In this document: positions 8,438 through 16,612 of the stretch, piece by piece
Position numbering within the stretch: position 1 is the first letter of the stretch
Layout: every line of letters starts with the position of its first letter
From: Pedobacter ginsenosidimutans
Lineage (GTDB): Bacteria > Bacteroidota > Bacteroidia > Sphingobacteriales > Sphingobacteriaceae
Length of the DNA: 50,333 bases
Direction of reading: 5' to 3'
Assembly: GCF_001442625.1 (NCBI RefSeq)
Contig: NZ_LMZQ01000041.1
Span: forward strand, 1 to 50,333
Notes under the pieces: generated by a model
The model's database searches: none
Told to the model about the DNA's origin: nothing
What the model saw: only the letters and a program-made list of their open reading frames with translations
Position numbers and translations under genes: made by a program

Positions 8438-9325
8438 ATGAGAAACCAAAGCGAAGCTTCAAAGGATAATCAAAATCCATTGCAAAATCTTGATCAATGG
8501 GAAGAGGATATATTAATCCGCTATCCTGATCCCAAAAACATCAACGCTGAAAAAAAAGAAGAGCAGTTCAGAAATTATGATGAAACGGAAAAAGACAGCG
8601 TAAAAGAATTTTACAGGCTTAACCATACCTACCAAACATATGATTTCGTAAAACAGAAAAAAGCAGACTATTTAAAGTTCGACAAACAGGAAATGCCGAT
8701 CTGGAGTGCCTTTGATTTTCTGAATAAGTTGGTGGATGATTCTGATCCTGATACCGATCTGGACCAGATGCAGCACCTGTTACAAACATCAGAAGCCATT
8801 AGAAATGATGGCCACCCCGATTGGATGGTGTTGGTGGGTTTAATACACGATATGGGTAAAGTGCTTTGTTTATTCGGGGAACCGCAATGGGCCGTAGTGG
8901 GCGATACTTTTCCGGTAGGCTGCGCCTATTCAGATAAAATTGTTTATCCAGAGTTTTTTAGTCAGAATCCTGATTTTAAAAACGAAACCTATCAGACTAA
9001 ATTGGGTGTTTATACCCAAAATTGCGGCTTGGATAATGTAGACATGTCATGGGGCCATGATGAATATGTATACCACATGATGAAGCCCTACATTCCGGAG
9101 CCAGGTTTATACATGCTCCGTTACCATTCCTTTTACTCGCAGCACAGGGAAAATGCATACGATCACCTGATGAATGAAAAAGATCATGAAATGTTTAAAT
9201 GGGTTAACCTGTTTAATCCTTACGACCTGTACTCTAAAAATCCCAATCAGAAAAGCTGGGCCGAGCTTGAGCCTTATTACAAAGCACTTGTGGCTAAGTA
9301 TTTACCAGCCACTATTAAATTTTAA
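8438..9325 (+). CDS. Inositol oxygenase (MIOX)
   Basis: A 295-residue di-iron oxygenase that opens myo-inositol with O2 to give D-glucuronate, in the cytoplasm. It aligns by eye over its full length with animal MIOX (about 285 residues): VKEFYRLNHTYQTYDFVKQK, then MPIWSAFDFLNKLVDDSDPD, HLLQTSEAIRNDGHPDWM, the HD-type metal motif LIHDMGKVLCLFGE, WGHDEYVYHM, RYHSFYSQHRENAYDHLM with further metal and substrate residues, and PYDLYSK near the end. All expected His and Asp ligands seem to be present, so an active enzyme is likely. It is the first gene after the operator at 8325 and lies 68 bases upstream of SusC, with no terminator between them. Its link to SusC/SusD suggests that inositol or an inositol-containing compound is a substrate of this locus. 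Confidence 0.93.
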   Translation: MRNQSEASKDNQNPLQNLDQWEEDILIRYPDPKNINAEKKEEQFRNYDETEKDSVKEFYRLNHTYQTYDFVKQKKADYLKFDKQEMPIWSAFDFLNKLVDDSDPDTDLDQMQHLLQTSEAIRNDGHPDWMVLVGLIHDMGKVLCLFGEPQWAVVGDTFPVGCAYSDKIVYPEFFSQNPDFKNETYQTKLGVYTQNCGLDNVDMSWGHDEYVYHMMKPYIPEPGLYMLRYHSFYSQHRENAYDHLMNEKDHEMFKWVNLFNPYDLYSKNPNQKSWAELEPYYKALVAKYLPATIKF

Positions 9326-9393
9326 CATTCTATCTCAAAAACAATATAACCAAATAAAACAAACCAATTTATGAACCTAAATCTACAAAAATC

Positions 9394-12300
9394 ATGAGAT
9401 TTAAATGTACAAGCTTAAAGTATGGCAGCATCTTTTTGCTGCTTTTACTCATCAGCCAGTCGTTCAACATCGCTTTTGCGCAAACTGAACGAAAAATTAC
9501 CGGAAATTTAATGGATACTAAAAACATGCCTGTTATAGGCGCCTCTGTCGCGGTAAAGGGCACCAGTAAAGTAACAGTTACAGGAGATAACGGTGCTTTT
9601 AGTATTTCTGCAAAAAACGGAGACAAACTGGTGTTTACCTTTATGGGTTACGAGCCTAAGGAACTTACCATAGGTACAGGTTCTAACTACAAAGTAACCA
9701 TAAGCGAAGCCAATACATCACTTACAGATGTAGTTGTTGTAGGATACGGAAAAGGTTCTCGCAAGGGCTTATCAAGCGCCATTACTTCTGTAAAACCTGA
9801 AGAATTAAATAAAGGGGCTATTGCAGATGTTGGTCAGTTGCTACAGGGCAAAGTTCCCGGGCTGAATATTAGCGCCAGTGGCGATCCAAACAAACCTGCG
9901 GCAGTAATCTTACGTGGTGCATCTACCATTAATAGTCCTGGAGCACCTTTCTATGTTATAGATGGTATCCCTGGAGCCGATATTGCCGCGATAGCGCCAG
10001 CGGATATTGCTTCAATTGATGTTTTAAAAGATGCCGCAGCAACAGCTATTTATGGTAACCGTGCAGCAAGTGGTGTAATTATAGTAACGACTAAACGTGG
10101 CAAATCGGGCAAGCCGCAGTTAAGCTATAGTGGTTATGTAGCTGCCGAAAAAGTAAGTAATCAGCTTGATTTAATGGATGCCGATCAATTAAGAGCTTAC
10201 CTTACGGCTAACAAGGTTACATTTTCGCCAAATGATGATAAAGGCGAAAATGTAAATTGGATGAAAGCCATTGAGCGTTCTACTGCATATTCACAAAACC
10301 ATAACCTTTCATTTAGTGGAGGTACCGATCACAGCAACTATAGCGCCAGTTTAAACTACTTTAACAAGGAGGGTATTTTAAGTCAAAGTTCATTAAATCG
10401 TATTATTGGTCGGTTAAACATAGATCAGTACGCATTCGATGATAAAGTAAAATTCAGCTTAAACCTATCCAATTCGAGTAGTAAATCTATTAACGAGCCA
10501 TTGCAGAATATTGTATTGTTACAGGCAGCAAAACGTCTACCAGTTTCTCCTATTTACAATACAGATGGAAGTTATTTCGAAAACCTGAACAATACAGGTT
10601 ATTTTAATCCGTTAGCCATTGCCAACAATGCACAGGACGAAACAAAATATAACGTTTTAATTGGTGGTTTTAATACGGAAGTAAAATTGCCGTTTGGCTT
10701 TACGTACAACATTAATCTATCTTACCAGAAAACTACTGCTGCGCATGGCGAATTTTATAGTAGTTACTTTGGAAAATACCCAACATCGAATTTTTACAAT
10801 AACCCCGACCCAGGTATTGGCATAGCGCACACGCTAATTGGAAATATATTTGGTACAAATGGCTCGGCTTTAAGAAGCAACTTTGAAAACACCAATAAAA
10901 TATTAGAAACATTCTTAACCTGGGATAAAAAAATTGGCGATCATACCTTAAACGCTGTATTGGGTTACAGTTACCAGGATAACATTGTAGGTGATGGTTT
11001 TCAAACTTCAAGTACAAATTTCCCAACAGATTTCGTTGGCTTTCAAAACCTTACCCTAGGCAACCCCTATGCCATTTCTTCTTACCGCATTAATTTAGGG
11101 AACGACCTTACTTATCAAAGAATTCTGATGATCTCTGACTTTTTCAGGTTAAATTATAATTACAAGAGTAAATACTTTTTGCAAGGTTCAATCAGACGTG
11201 ATGGAAGCTCCGCATTTGGAAAAAATAACCAATGGGGCTATTTCCCGTCTGTTGGTTTAGCCTGGAGAGTAAGCGAAGAAGATTTTATGAAGGGGCAATC
11301 GTTTGTTAGCGATTTAAAAATCCGTGCCAGTTATGGTGTTACAGGAAACTCTTCAGGTATCGGCGCCTATAATGGACAGTTAGTTTACGGCATTACTGGT
11401 ACTTACTACAATAATGGCGTTCAGGCAGCAGCATATGCGCCAATACAAGGCGCAAACCCAGATTTAAAATGGGAAAGAACCTCGACCAAAAATCTTGGTG
11501 TCGATTTTGGGATTTTAAACAACAAAATTACAGGTACAGTAGATGTATATGATAAAAACACCAATGGTATGCTTTTCCAGTATAATGTACCTTCTGCGCT
11601 TGTTCCAGGTGGTAGATTATGGGCAAATGGTGGTAGCATCAACAATAAAGGTATTGAAGTAAGTTTAAATGTATCACCAGTTGCTACCAAAAGTTTTTCA
11701 TGGTTGAGCACCATTAACATGGCTTACAATAAAAACAAAATTACGAGCTTGCAAGGCCCTATCTCTAATGCAGATTCTGTTCGTTACTCAGATCCAGAAG
11801 GACCAGGACAAACAAATGCAACTTTACAAATCCTGAAAGTTGGCTACCCACTTGGCCAGTTTTTCACGTTAAAATATGCAGGTAAAGATGCTAGCGGCAA
11901 CTCACTGTTTTATAAACGCGATGGTTCTACAACTACTACACCGAGTATTGGAACTGACTATTTCTACCTTGGCAATGCACAGCCAAAAGTAATAATGGGC
12001 TGGAGCAATACCTTTAAATATAAAGAATTTGAGCTGAACATCTTCTTAAGAGGAACCTTTGGCAATAAGATATTTAACGCCACTAAAGCAGATTTATCTT
12101 ATACTGCTGGCGCAGCTGTTAATAACATACTAAACAGCGCTGCCGACGATAAAGTAACGGATACAAGAAACTCATTCTACTCAGACAGGTATATTGAAAG
12201 TGGCTCTTACGTGCGTTTGGATAATGCAACTTTGGGCTATAATTTTAAAAACCTAATTAAGTATGTGAGTAATGTCAGGGTTTATTTATCAACCAATAAT

Positions 12301-12432
12301 TTGTTTACCATTACTGGATATAAGGGAATTGATCCTGAGATTAATCAAGGAGGCGCTGCACCAGGTATAGATTATAATAACTTCTATCCTAAAACCCGTA
12401 CTTTTTTACTAGGTCTTAACGCATCATTTTAA
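9394..12432 (+). CDS. SusC/RagA-type TonB-dependent outer-membrane transporter
   Basis: A 1012-residue outer-membrane channel that, with its SusD lid, imports oligosaccharides or similar ligands using TonB energy. Order of parts: signal peptide ending FNIAFAQ (residues about 1-30), a CarboxypepD-regulatory-like domain (KITGNLMDTKNMPVIGASVAVKG, about 34-115), the TonB-box region TDVVVVGYGKGSRK, the plug domain with GLSSAITSVKPEELNKG and FYVIDGIPGADIAAI, then a long beta-barrel ending in the aromatic LGLNASF. Length and order are normal for the SusC family. The ATG at 9394 is preceded by a nine-codon frame (ATG 9371, TGA 9395-9397) that overlaps the start, which may be chance. SusD follows after 18 bases. 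The ligand cannot be read from sequence, but the MIOX-linked operator suggests an inositol- or uronate-containing molecule. Confidence 0.95.
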   Translation: MRFKCTSLKYGSIFLLLLLISQSFNIAFAQTERKITGNLMDTKNMPVIGASVAVKGTSKVTVTGDNGAFSISAKNGDKLVFTFMGYEPKELTIGTGSNYKVTISEANTSLTDVVVVGYGKGSRKGLSSAITSVKPEELNKGAIADVGQLLQGKVPGLNISASGDPNKPAAVILRGASTINSPGAPFYVIDGIPGADIAAIAPADIASIDVLKDAAATAIYGNRAASGVIIVTTKRGKSGKPQLSYSGYVAAEKVSNQLDLMDADQLRAYLTANKVTFSPNDDKGENVNWMKAIERSTAYSQNHNLSFSGGTDHSNYSASLNYFNKEGILSQSSLNRIIGRLNIDQYAFDDKVKFSLNLSNSSSKSINEPLQNIVLLQAAKRLPVSPIYNTDGSYFENLNNTGYFNPLAIANNAQDETKYNVLIGGFNTEVKLPFGFTYNINLSYQKTTAAHGEFYSSYFGKYPTSNFYNNPDPGIGIAHTLIGNIFGTNGSALRSNFENTNKILETFLTWDKKIGDHTLNAVLGYSYQDNIVGDGFQTSSTNFPTDFVGFQNLTLGNPYAISSYRINLGNDLTYQRILMISDFFRLNYNYKSKYFLQGSIRRDGSSAFGKNNQWGYFPSVGLAWRVSEEDFMKGQSFVSDLKIRASYGVTGNSSGIGAYNGQLVYGITGTYYNNGVQAAAYAPIQGANPDLKWERTSTKNLGVDFGILNNKITGTVDVYDKNTNGMLFQYNVPSALVPGGRLWANGGSINNKGIEVSLNVSPVATKSFSWLSTINMAYNKNKITSLQGPISNADSVRYSDPEGPGQTNATLQILKVGYPLGQFFTLKYAGKDASGNSLFYKRDGSTTTTPSIGTDYFYLGNAQPKVIMGWSNTFKYKEFELNIFLRGTFGNKIFNATKADLSYTAGAAVNNILNSAADDKVTDTRNSFYSDRYIESGSYVRLDNATLGYNFKNLIKYVSNVRVYLSTNNLFTITGYKGIDPEINQGGAAPGIDYNNFYPKTRTFLLGLNASF

Positions 12433-12450
12433 AACACAAATTTTAAAGAC

Positions 12451-14124
12451 ATGAAAAAGATATTATTTGGAATATTATTTGTGCTGACCGGAGCATTAAT
12501 ATTCACCTCCTGCCAAAAACTCGAGGTACCCGTTACATCAGAACTTACACCGGAAACCTATCCTCAAACAGCAGCACAATTAACATCAGCATCTGGGGCG
12601 GTATATATTAATTTAAGGAGTGATTATGCTACCACTTATTTCTTTTTACAAAGCAGCTCAACAGACGAATCGGTACTGCCAATCTTTGCTTCTGACTGGA
12701 TTGATGGGAATAAGTACCTTGAATTACATCGCCACACCTGGACAAAAGATAATGCATGGGTTGCAGCAGGTTGGTCATACTTAACCAATATTATTGGCAC
12801 CGCCAATCAAACTATTTCAATTATTACCCAATCAGCACCTCCAGGAGCGGCAAAAAACACCAACCTTGCAGAATTGAAGACCATGCGTGCCCTGTCGTAT
12901 TTTATGATGATGGATTTATATGGCAACGTTCCATTAGATACCCTGTATGGCGCTACAGCATTAAAAACAAATTCAACAAGAGCACAGGTTTTTACCTATG
13001 TTGAAAGTGAACTTAAAGCAGCTATCCCTTATTTAAAATCGACTTCAGGTATAACAACTTATGGTTTACCAACTAAATATCTGGCTTATTCTATACTGGC
13101 AAAGATGTATCTTAACGCTTCAGTATATACTGGAACGGCACGTTATGATGATTGCATTGCCGCCTGCGATCAGATCATTAGTTCGGGCCTATATAATATC
13201 GAGCCACTATCCAGCTATCTTCAGATGTTTTATCCCACAAACGGCCCTTTGCAAAAAGAATTTATCTTTGCCATACCCTTTGACGCCTCTACATCAAATG
13301 GAAATATGTTTATGGCCCGCTACGATCTAAACCGTAATCTCGGTATACGTTATCAATACTCTGGCTCCACAACAGGCACATTTACCAACCCGGTTATGAA
13401 CCAAAGCAGCGGCGGAGGCTTAGCAAACAATAAACCGAGCGGACCAAGAATGACCACTACTGAGTTTTATGCAAATTTTAACGATGCAAATGATATCAGA
13501 AATAAACAATGGCTTACCGGCCCGCAGTACTGGCAAGATGGAAGTCCTATCATGGTGAGCACCACTAACTTAAGCTACGATCAGTTTTATACAGGTGGTA
13601 CTCCTAACGGCACATTAACATATGCCCTAAATTTAACTCCGTTGAGCAGTTCACGTTTAGGTGCAAATGCTTACGATTTAGGGAAGGATGAAATTGCCTG
13701 GAATACCGGCTACCGGAACATTAAATTTCTACCAGATTATACCAACCCAACCAACCGGAACCAAAACAACGATATGCCGTTATTCCGCTATTCAGATATT
13801 ATCCTGATGAAAGCGGAAGCTATATTCAGAGGTGGAACTCCAACGCTTGGTGCTACTGCATTAGGCTTGGTAAACAGTGTACGAAGCAACCGTACAACTT
13901 CTGCAGCTTTAGGAGCATTAACACTGGATGTACTTTACAATGAGCGTTCGAAAGAATTTGCATGGGAATGCTGGCACCGTAATGATATGATCAGGTTCGG
14001 TAAATTTGAGAACAGTTATGGTTTATCTAAAACCAATACCGACACTTATCGCCGTATATTCCCAATTCCAAGTACAGCAATAGCAACAAACAATACATTG
14101 GTTCAAAACCCTGGTTACAATTAA
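12451..14124 (+). CDS. SusD/RagB-family outer-membrane lipoprotein
   Basis: A 557-residue surface lipoprotein that caps the SusC channel and binds its ligand. MKKILFGILFVLTGALIFTSC is a lipoprotein signal with the modified Cys at residue 21. The helical SusD scaffold is recognisable: AELKTMRALSYFMMMDLYGNVPLDT with the family's R-A-x-x-Y-F and LYG-x-VPL pattern near residues 145-170, KYLAYSILAKMYLNA as a TPR helix, and the C-terminal block LDVLYNERSKEFAWECWHRNDMIRFGKF. It ends MPLFRYSDIILMKAEA..FPIPSTAI, as SusD proteins do. It follows SusC by 18 bases and is closed by a strong terminator, so it is the last gene of the MIOX-susC-susD unit. Confidence 0.95.
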   Translation: MKKILFGILFVLTGALIFTSCQKLEVPVTSELTPETYPQTAAQLTSASGAVYINLRSDYATTYFFLQSSSTDESVLPIFASDWIDGNKYLELHRHTWTKDNAWVAAGWSYLTNIIGTANQTISIITQSAPPGAAKNTNLAELKTMRALSYFMMMDLYGNVPLDTLYGATALKTNSTRAQVFTYVESELKAAIPYLKSTSGITTYGLPTKYLAYSILAKMYLNASVYTGTARYDDCIAACDQIISSGLYNIEPLSSYLQMFYPTNGPLQKEFIFAIPFDASTSNGNMFMARYDLNRNLGIRYQYSGSTTGTFTNPVMNQSSGGGLANNKPSGPRMTTTEFYANFNDANDIRNKQWLTGPQYWQDGSPIMVSTTNLSYDQFYTGGTPNGTLTYALNLTPLSSSRLGANAYDLGKDEIAWNTGYRNIKFLPDYTNPTNRNQNNDMPLFRYSDIILMKAEAIFRGGTPTLGATALGLVNSVRSNRTTSAALGALTLDVLYNERSKEFAWECWHRNDMIRFGKFENSYGLSKTNTDTYRRIFPIPSTAIATNNTLVQNPGYN

Positions 14125-14143
14125 TCTGTTGTAAACAATACAA

Positions 14144-14182
14144 AAATTTCTCTGGGGTAAAAGCCAGAGAAATTTCTTTTTT
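14144..14182 (+). terminator. Rho-independent terminator after susD
   Basis: AAATTTCTCTGG (14144-14155) pairs perfectly with CCAGAGAAATTT (14164-14175) around an 8-base loop and is followed by C and a run of T. It marks the end of the MIOX-susC-susD transcript and makes the next gene a separate unit or a read-through one. Confidence 0.85.
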
Positions 14183-14229
14183 CCCGTCCTTTCAAGTCGA
14201 TGGACTACCCAAACATTAAACCTATCTCC

Positions 14230-15210
14230 ATGAGGAAACACTTACTTTTACTGATTTTCCTATTCACCTATTGCTCATTGCAGGCTCAGGTTTTATTAAA
14301 AACACCATCTGAAGCCACCCCTCCAACCAAAACTTTAACTAAAGATGCCTTATCGCTTAATTTTATTGCCATGGGCGATTGGGGAAGGAACGGTGCCGAC
14401 CACCAGAAACAGGTAGCACAACAAATGGGGATAACCGCAGCAGATGTTAAAGCACAGTTTATCATTTCCACAGGCGATAACTTCTACCCTAGCGGTGTAA
14501 TCAGTGAGCACGATCCACTTTTTAAATATTCATTTGAAGATATTTATACTGCATTTTCTTTGCAATGGGATTGGTATCCGGTACTGGGTAATCACGATTA
14601 TAAATCCAATCCAGATGCCCAGGTAGCCTATTCAAAAATCAGCAGAAGATGGAAAATGCCTGCCCGTTATTACGCAAAGAAATTTCCCATTAACGGAGAC
14701 CTGAATAACCAGGTATTGATTGCTTTTATCGATACCAACCCTTTAATTCCAGAATTTTACAAAAATTCAGAATACGGCCCAAACGTAAAAAGCCAGGATA
14801 CTACCCAACAAAAACGATGGCTGGCCAAAGTATTAAGTGATGAAGATCCAAGCATCAGATGGAAAATTGTTGTGGGTCATCACCCCATGTATACTGGAGG
14901 AAGCCGCACAGATGGATATGATACCAAAGCAATCCGCAGCTCTCTTAAACCAGTTTTTGATCATTATGGCGTAGATGTATACCTCACCGGGCACGAGCAC
15001 AGCTTACAGTACATTAAACCCGAAGGCAAAACGCATCACTTCATTTCAGGCGCAGCATCAGAAAAAACACCTGTAAAACTCATTGATAATGCTCAGATGG
15101 TAGCTTCTGTTTATGGTTTCATGCTTTTTTCGGTCGGCAAAGATTTAATCCGCGTACAAACCATTAACGATGAAGGAGAGATTATTTATAATACCATTAT
15201 CAAAAAATAA
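14230..15210 (+). CDS. Exported metallophosphatase, purple-acid-phosphatase/TRAP-like
   Basis: A calcineurin-fold metallophosphoesterase of about 326 residues resembling tartrate-resistant acid phosphatases. The start at 14230 is chosen for the signal peptide MRKHLLLLIFLFTYCSLQAQ; the frame opens ten codons earlier. The five metal-binding blocks are present in order: GDWGRNG, STGDNFYPSG (with the Tyr typical of purple acid phosphatases), LGNHDY, VVGHHPMYTGG and TGHEHSLQ. It should act in the periplasm or at the surface on phosphomonoesters. It sits just after the susD terminator and 70 bases before the DUF5009 gene. An appealing but unproven idea is that it dephosphorylates inositol phosphates and so feeds MIOX; general phosphate scavenging is equally possible. 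Confidence 0.85.
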   Translation: MRKHLLLLIFLFTYCSLQAQVLLKTPSEATPPTKTLTKDALSLNFIAMGDWGRNGADHQKQVAQQMGITAADVKAQFIISTGDNFYPSGVISEHDPLFKYSFEDIYTAFSLQWDWYPVLGNHDYKSNPDAQVAYSKISRRWKMPARYYAKKFPINGDLNNQVLIAFIDTNPLIPEFYKNSEYGPNVKSQDTTQQKRWLAKVLSDEDPSIRWKIVVGHHPMYTGGSRTDGYDTKAIRSSLKPVFDHYGVDVYLTGHEHSLQYIKPEGKTHHFISGAASEKTPVKLIDNAQMVASVYGFMLFSVGKDLIRVQTINDEGEIIYNTIIKK

Positions 15211-15280
15211 ATGCAGTTTTTCTCCGAACAGCGCTTATTTTTAGAAAACAAAAACCGCCCATCATTAGCTTAAAAATATT

Positions 15281-16507
15281 ATGGCCAATACCGTATCTGC
15301 ACCGCAGGATTTGCTTTTACCGAAAAAGAAAAGACTACTTTCTTTAGATGCCTTACGCGGTTTTGACATGTTCTGGATTATTAGTGGAGAAGGTATTTTC
15401 CACGGATTGGCCAACGGTGTAATGAAAGAACACCATTTGATCAGAAATCCAAATGATTGGACCATCGCCAGCAATGGCCATTTATCATTTTTCGAAAGTT
15501 TTTTGGTTGGCCTCAGCAACCAGCTTCATCACTCCCTTTGGAACGGTTTTACTTTTTACGACCTGATTTTCCCGCTTTTCATTTTTATCTCTGGTGTTTC
15601 TATGCCATTTTCTTACGAAAAACATTTAAATGCCGGAAATGATAAAAAAAAATCGGCAAAAGATATTTATTATGCCCTGATCAGGAGAACACTGATTTTA
15701 ATCTTTCTCGGAATGGTGGTAAACGGCCTATTCAAATGGGAAGGCTACGAAAATACACGTTTCGCGAGCGTGCTTGGCCGTATTGCCCTATCCACTTTTT
15801 TTGCTGCTTTAATTTATCTCAATTTTTCGTTACGCAAACAGCTTATTTGGCTGCTGGGCATTTTATTGGGCTACTACATCATCATGATAGCCATACCTGT
15901 TCCTGGCTTCGGAAATGGCGTTTTAACACCCGAAGGTAACCTGGCAGCATATGTAGACCGCTTATGGTTGCCTGGCAAACTCCATCGTGCAATATACGAT
16001 CCAGAAGGTTTATTGAGTACTATTCCTGCCATCGCAACAGCACTTTTAGGGGTATTTACAGGAACATTCCTAAATACTAAAAACTACCGTTTCAGTCTGG
16101 ATCTAAAAGCTTTATACCTTTTTATCGCAGGCATAATACTGGTTTCGCTTGGATTACTATGGAACCTATTTTTTCCGATCAATAAAAATATCTGGACAAG
16201 TTCTTTTGTGTTGGTTGCCGGTGGATTCAGTCTGGTGCTATTCTCCTTCTTCTATTACATTATTGATGTTAAAACTCATCAAAAGTGGAGCTTGCCCTTT
16301 ATCTGGATTGGTACAAATTCTATTTTAATTTACGTATGTGCCCATGGGCTTTTCAATTTCGAATCTACTTCACAATTCCTCTTTGGTGGAATTATAACTA
16401 AAATACCTTTGGCCTGGCAACAGGCAGGTTTATGGCTAGGTGTTCTACTAATACAGCTTGGAATATTGAAATTTCTTTATGATAGAAAATGGTTTTTAAA
16501 AATTTAA
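15281..16507 (+). CDS. DUF5009/NagX-like membrane acyltransferase
   Basis: A 408-residue polytopic inner-membrane protein of the COG4299 group, related to NagX and to heparan-alpha-glucosaminide N-acetyltransferase. It opens with the family signature RLLSLDALRGFDMFWII and shows about ten hydrophobic segments, with FYDLIFPLFIFISGVSMPFS after the first loop, where family members carry the conserved Asp of the D-L-x-F-P motif. Relatives move acyl groups across the membrane onto sugars or amino sugars. It lies between the metallophosphatase and GH92, on the same strand with gaps of 70 and 105 bases, so a carbohydrate role is likely. The acceptor is unknown. Confidence 0.82.
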   Translation: MANTVSAPQDLLLPKKKRLLSLDALRGFDMFWIISGEGIFHGLANGVMKEHHLIRNPNDWTIASNGHLSFFESFLVGLSNQLHHSLWNGFTFYDLIFPLFIFISGVSMPFSYEKHLNAGNDKKKSAKDIYYALIRRTLILIFLGMVVNGLFKWEGYENTRFASVLGRIALSTFFAALIYLNFSLRKQLIWLLGILLGYYIIMIAIPVPGFGNGVLTPEGNLAAYVDRLWLPGKLHRAIYDPEGLLSTIPAIATALLGVFTGTFLNTKNYRFSLDLKALYLFIAGIILVSLGLLWNLFFPINKNIWTSSFVLVAGGFSLVLFSFFYYIIDVKTHQKWSLPFIWIGTNSILIYVCAHGLFNFESTSQFLFGGIITKIPLAWQQAGLWLGVLLIQLGILKFLYDRKWFLKI

Positions 16508-16612
16508 AATGACATTAAAAACATACCTTCTTTTTACATGATCTGCCTTGAACATTATCTAATCATTTTTAAAAAAATGGAAATTCCTCATTAAAAAACA
16601 CCACATTTAAAT

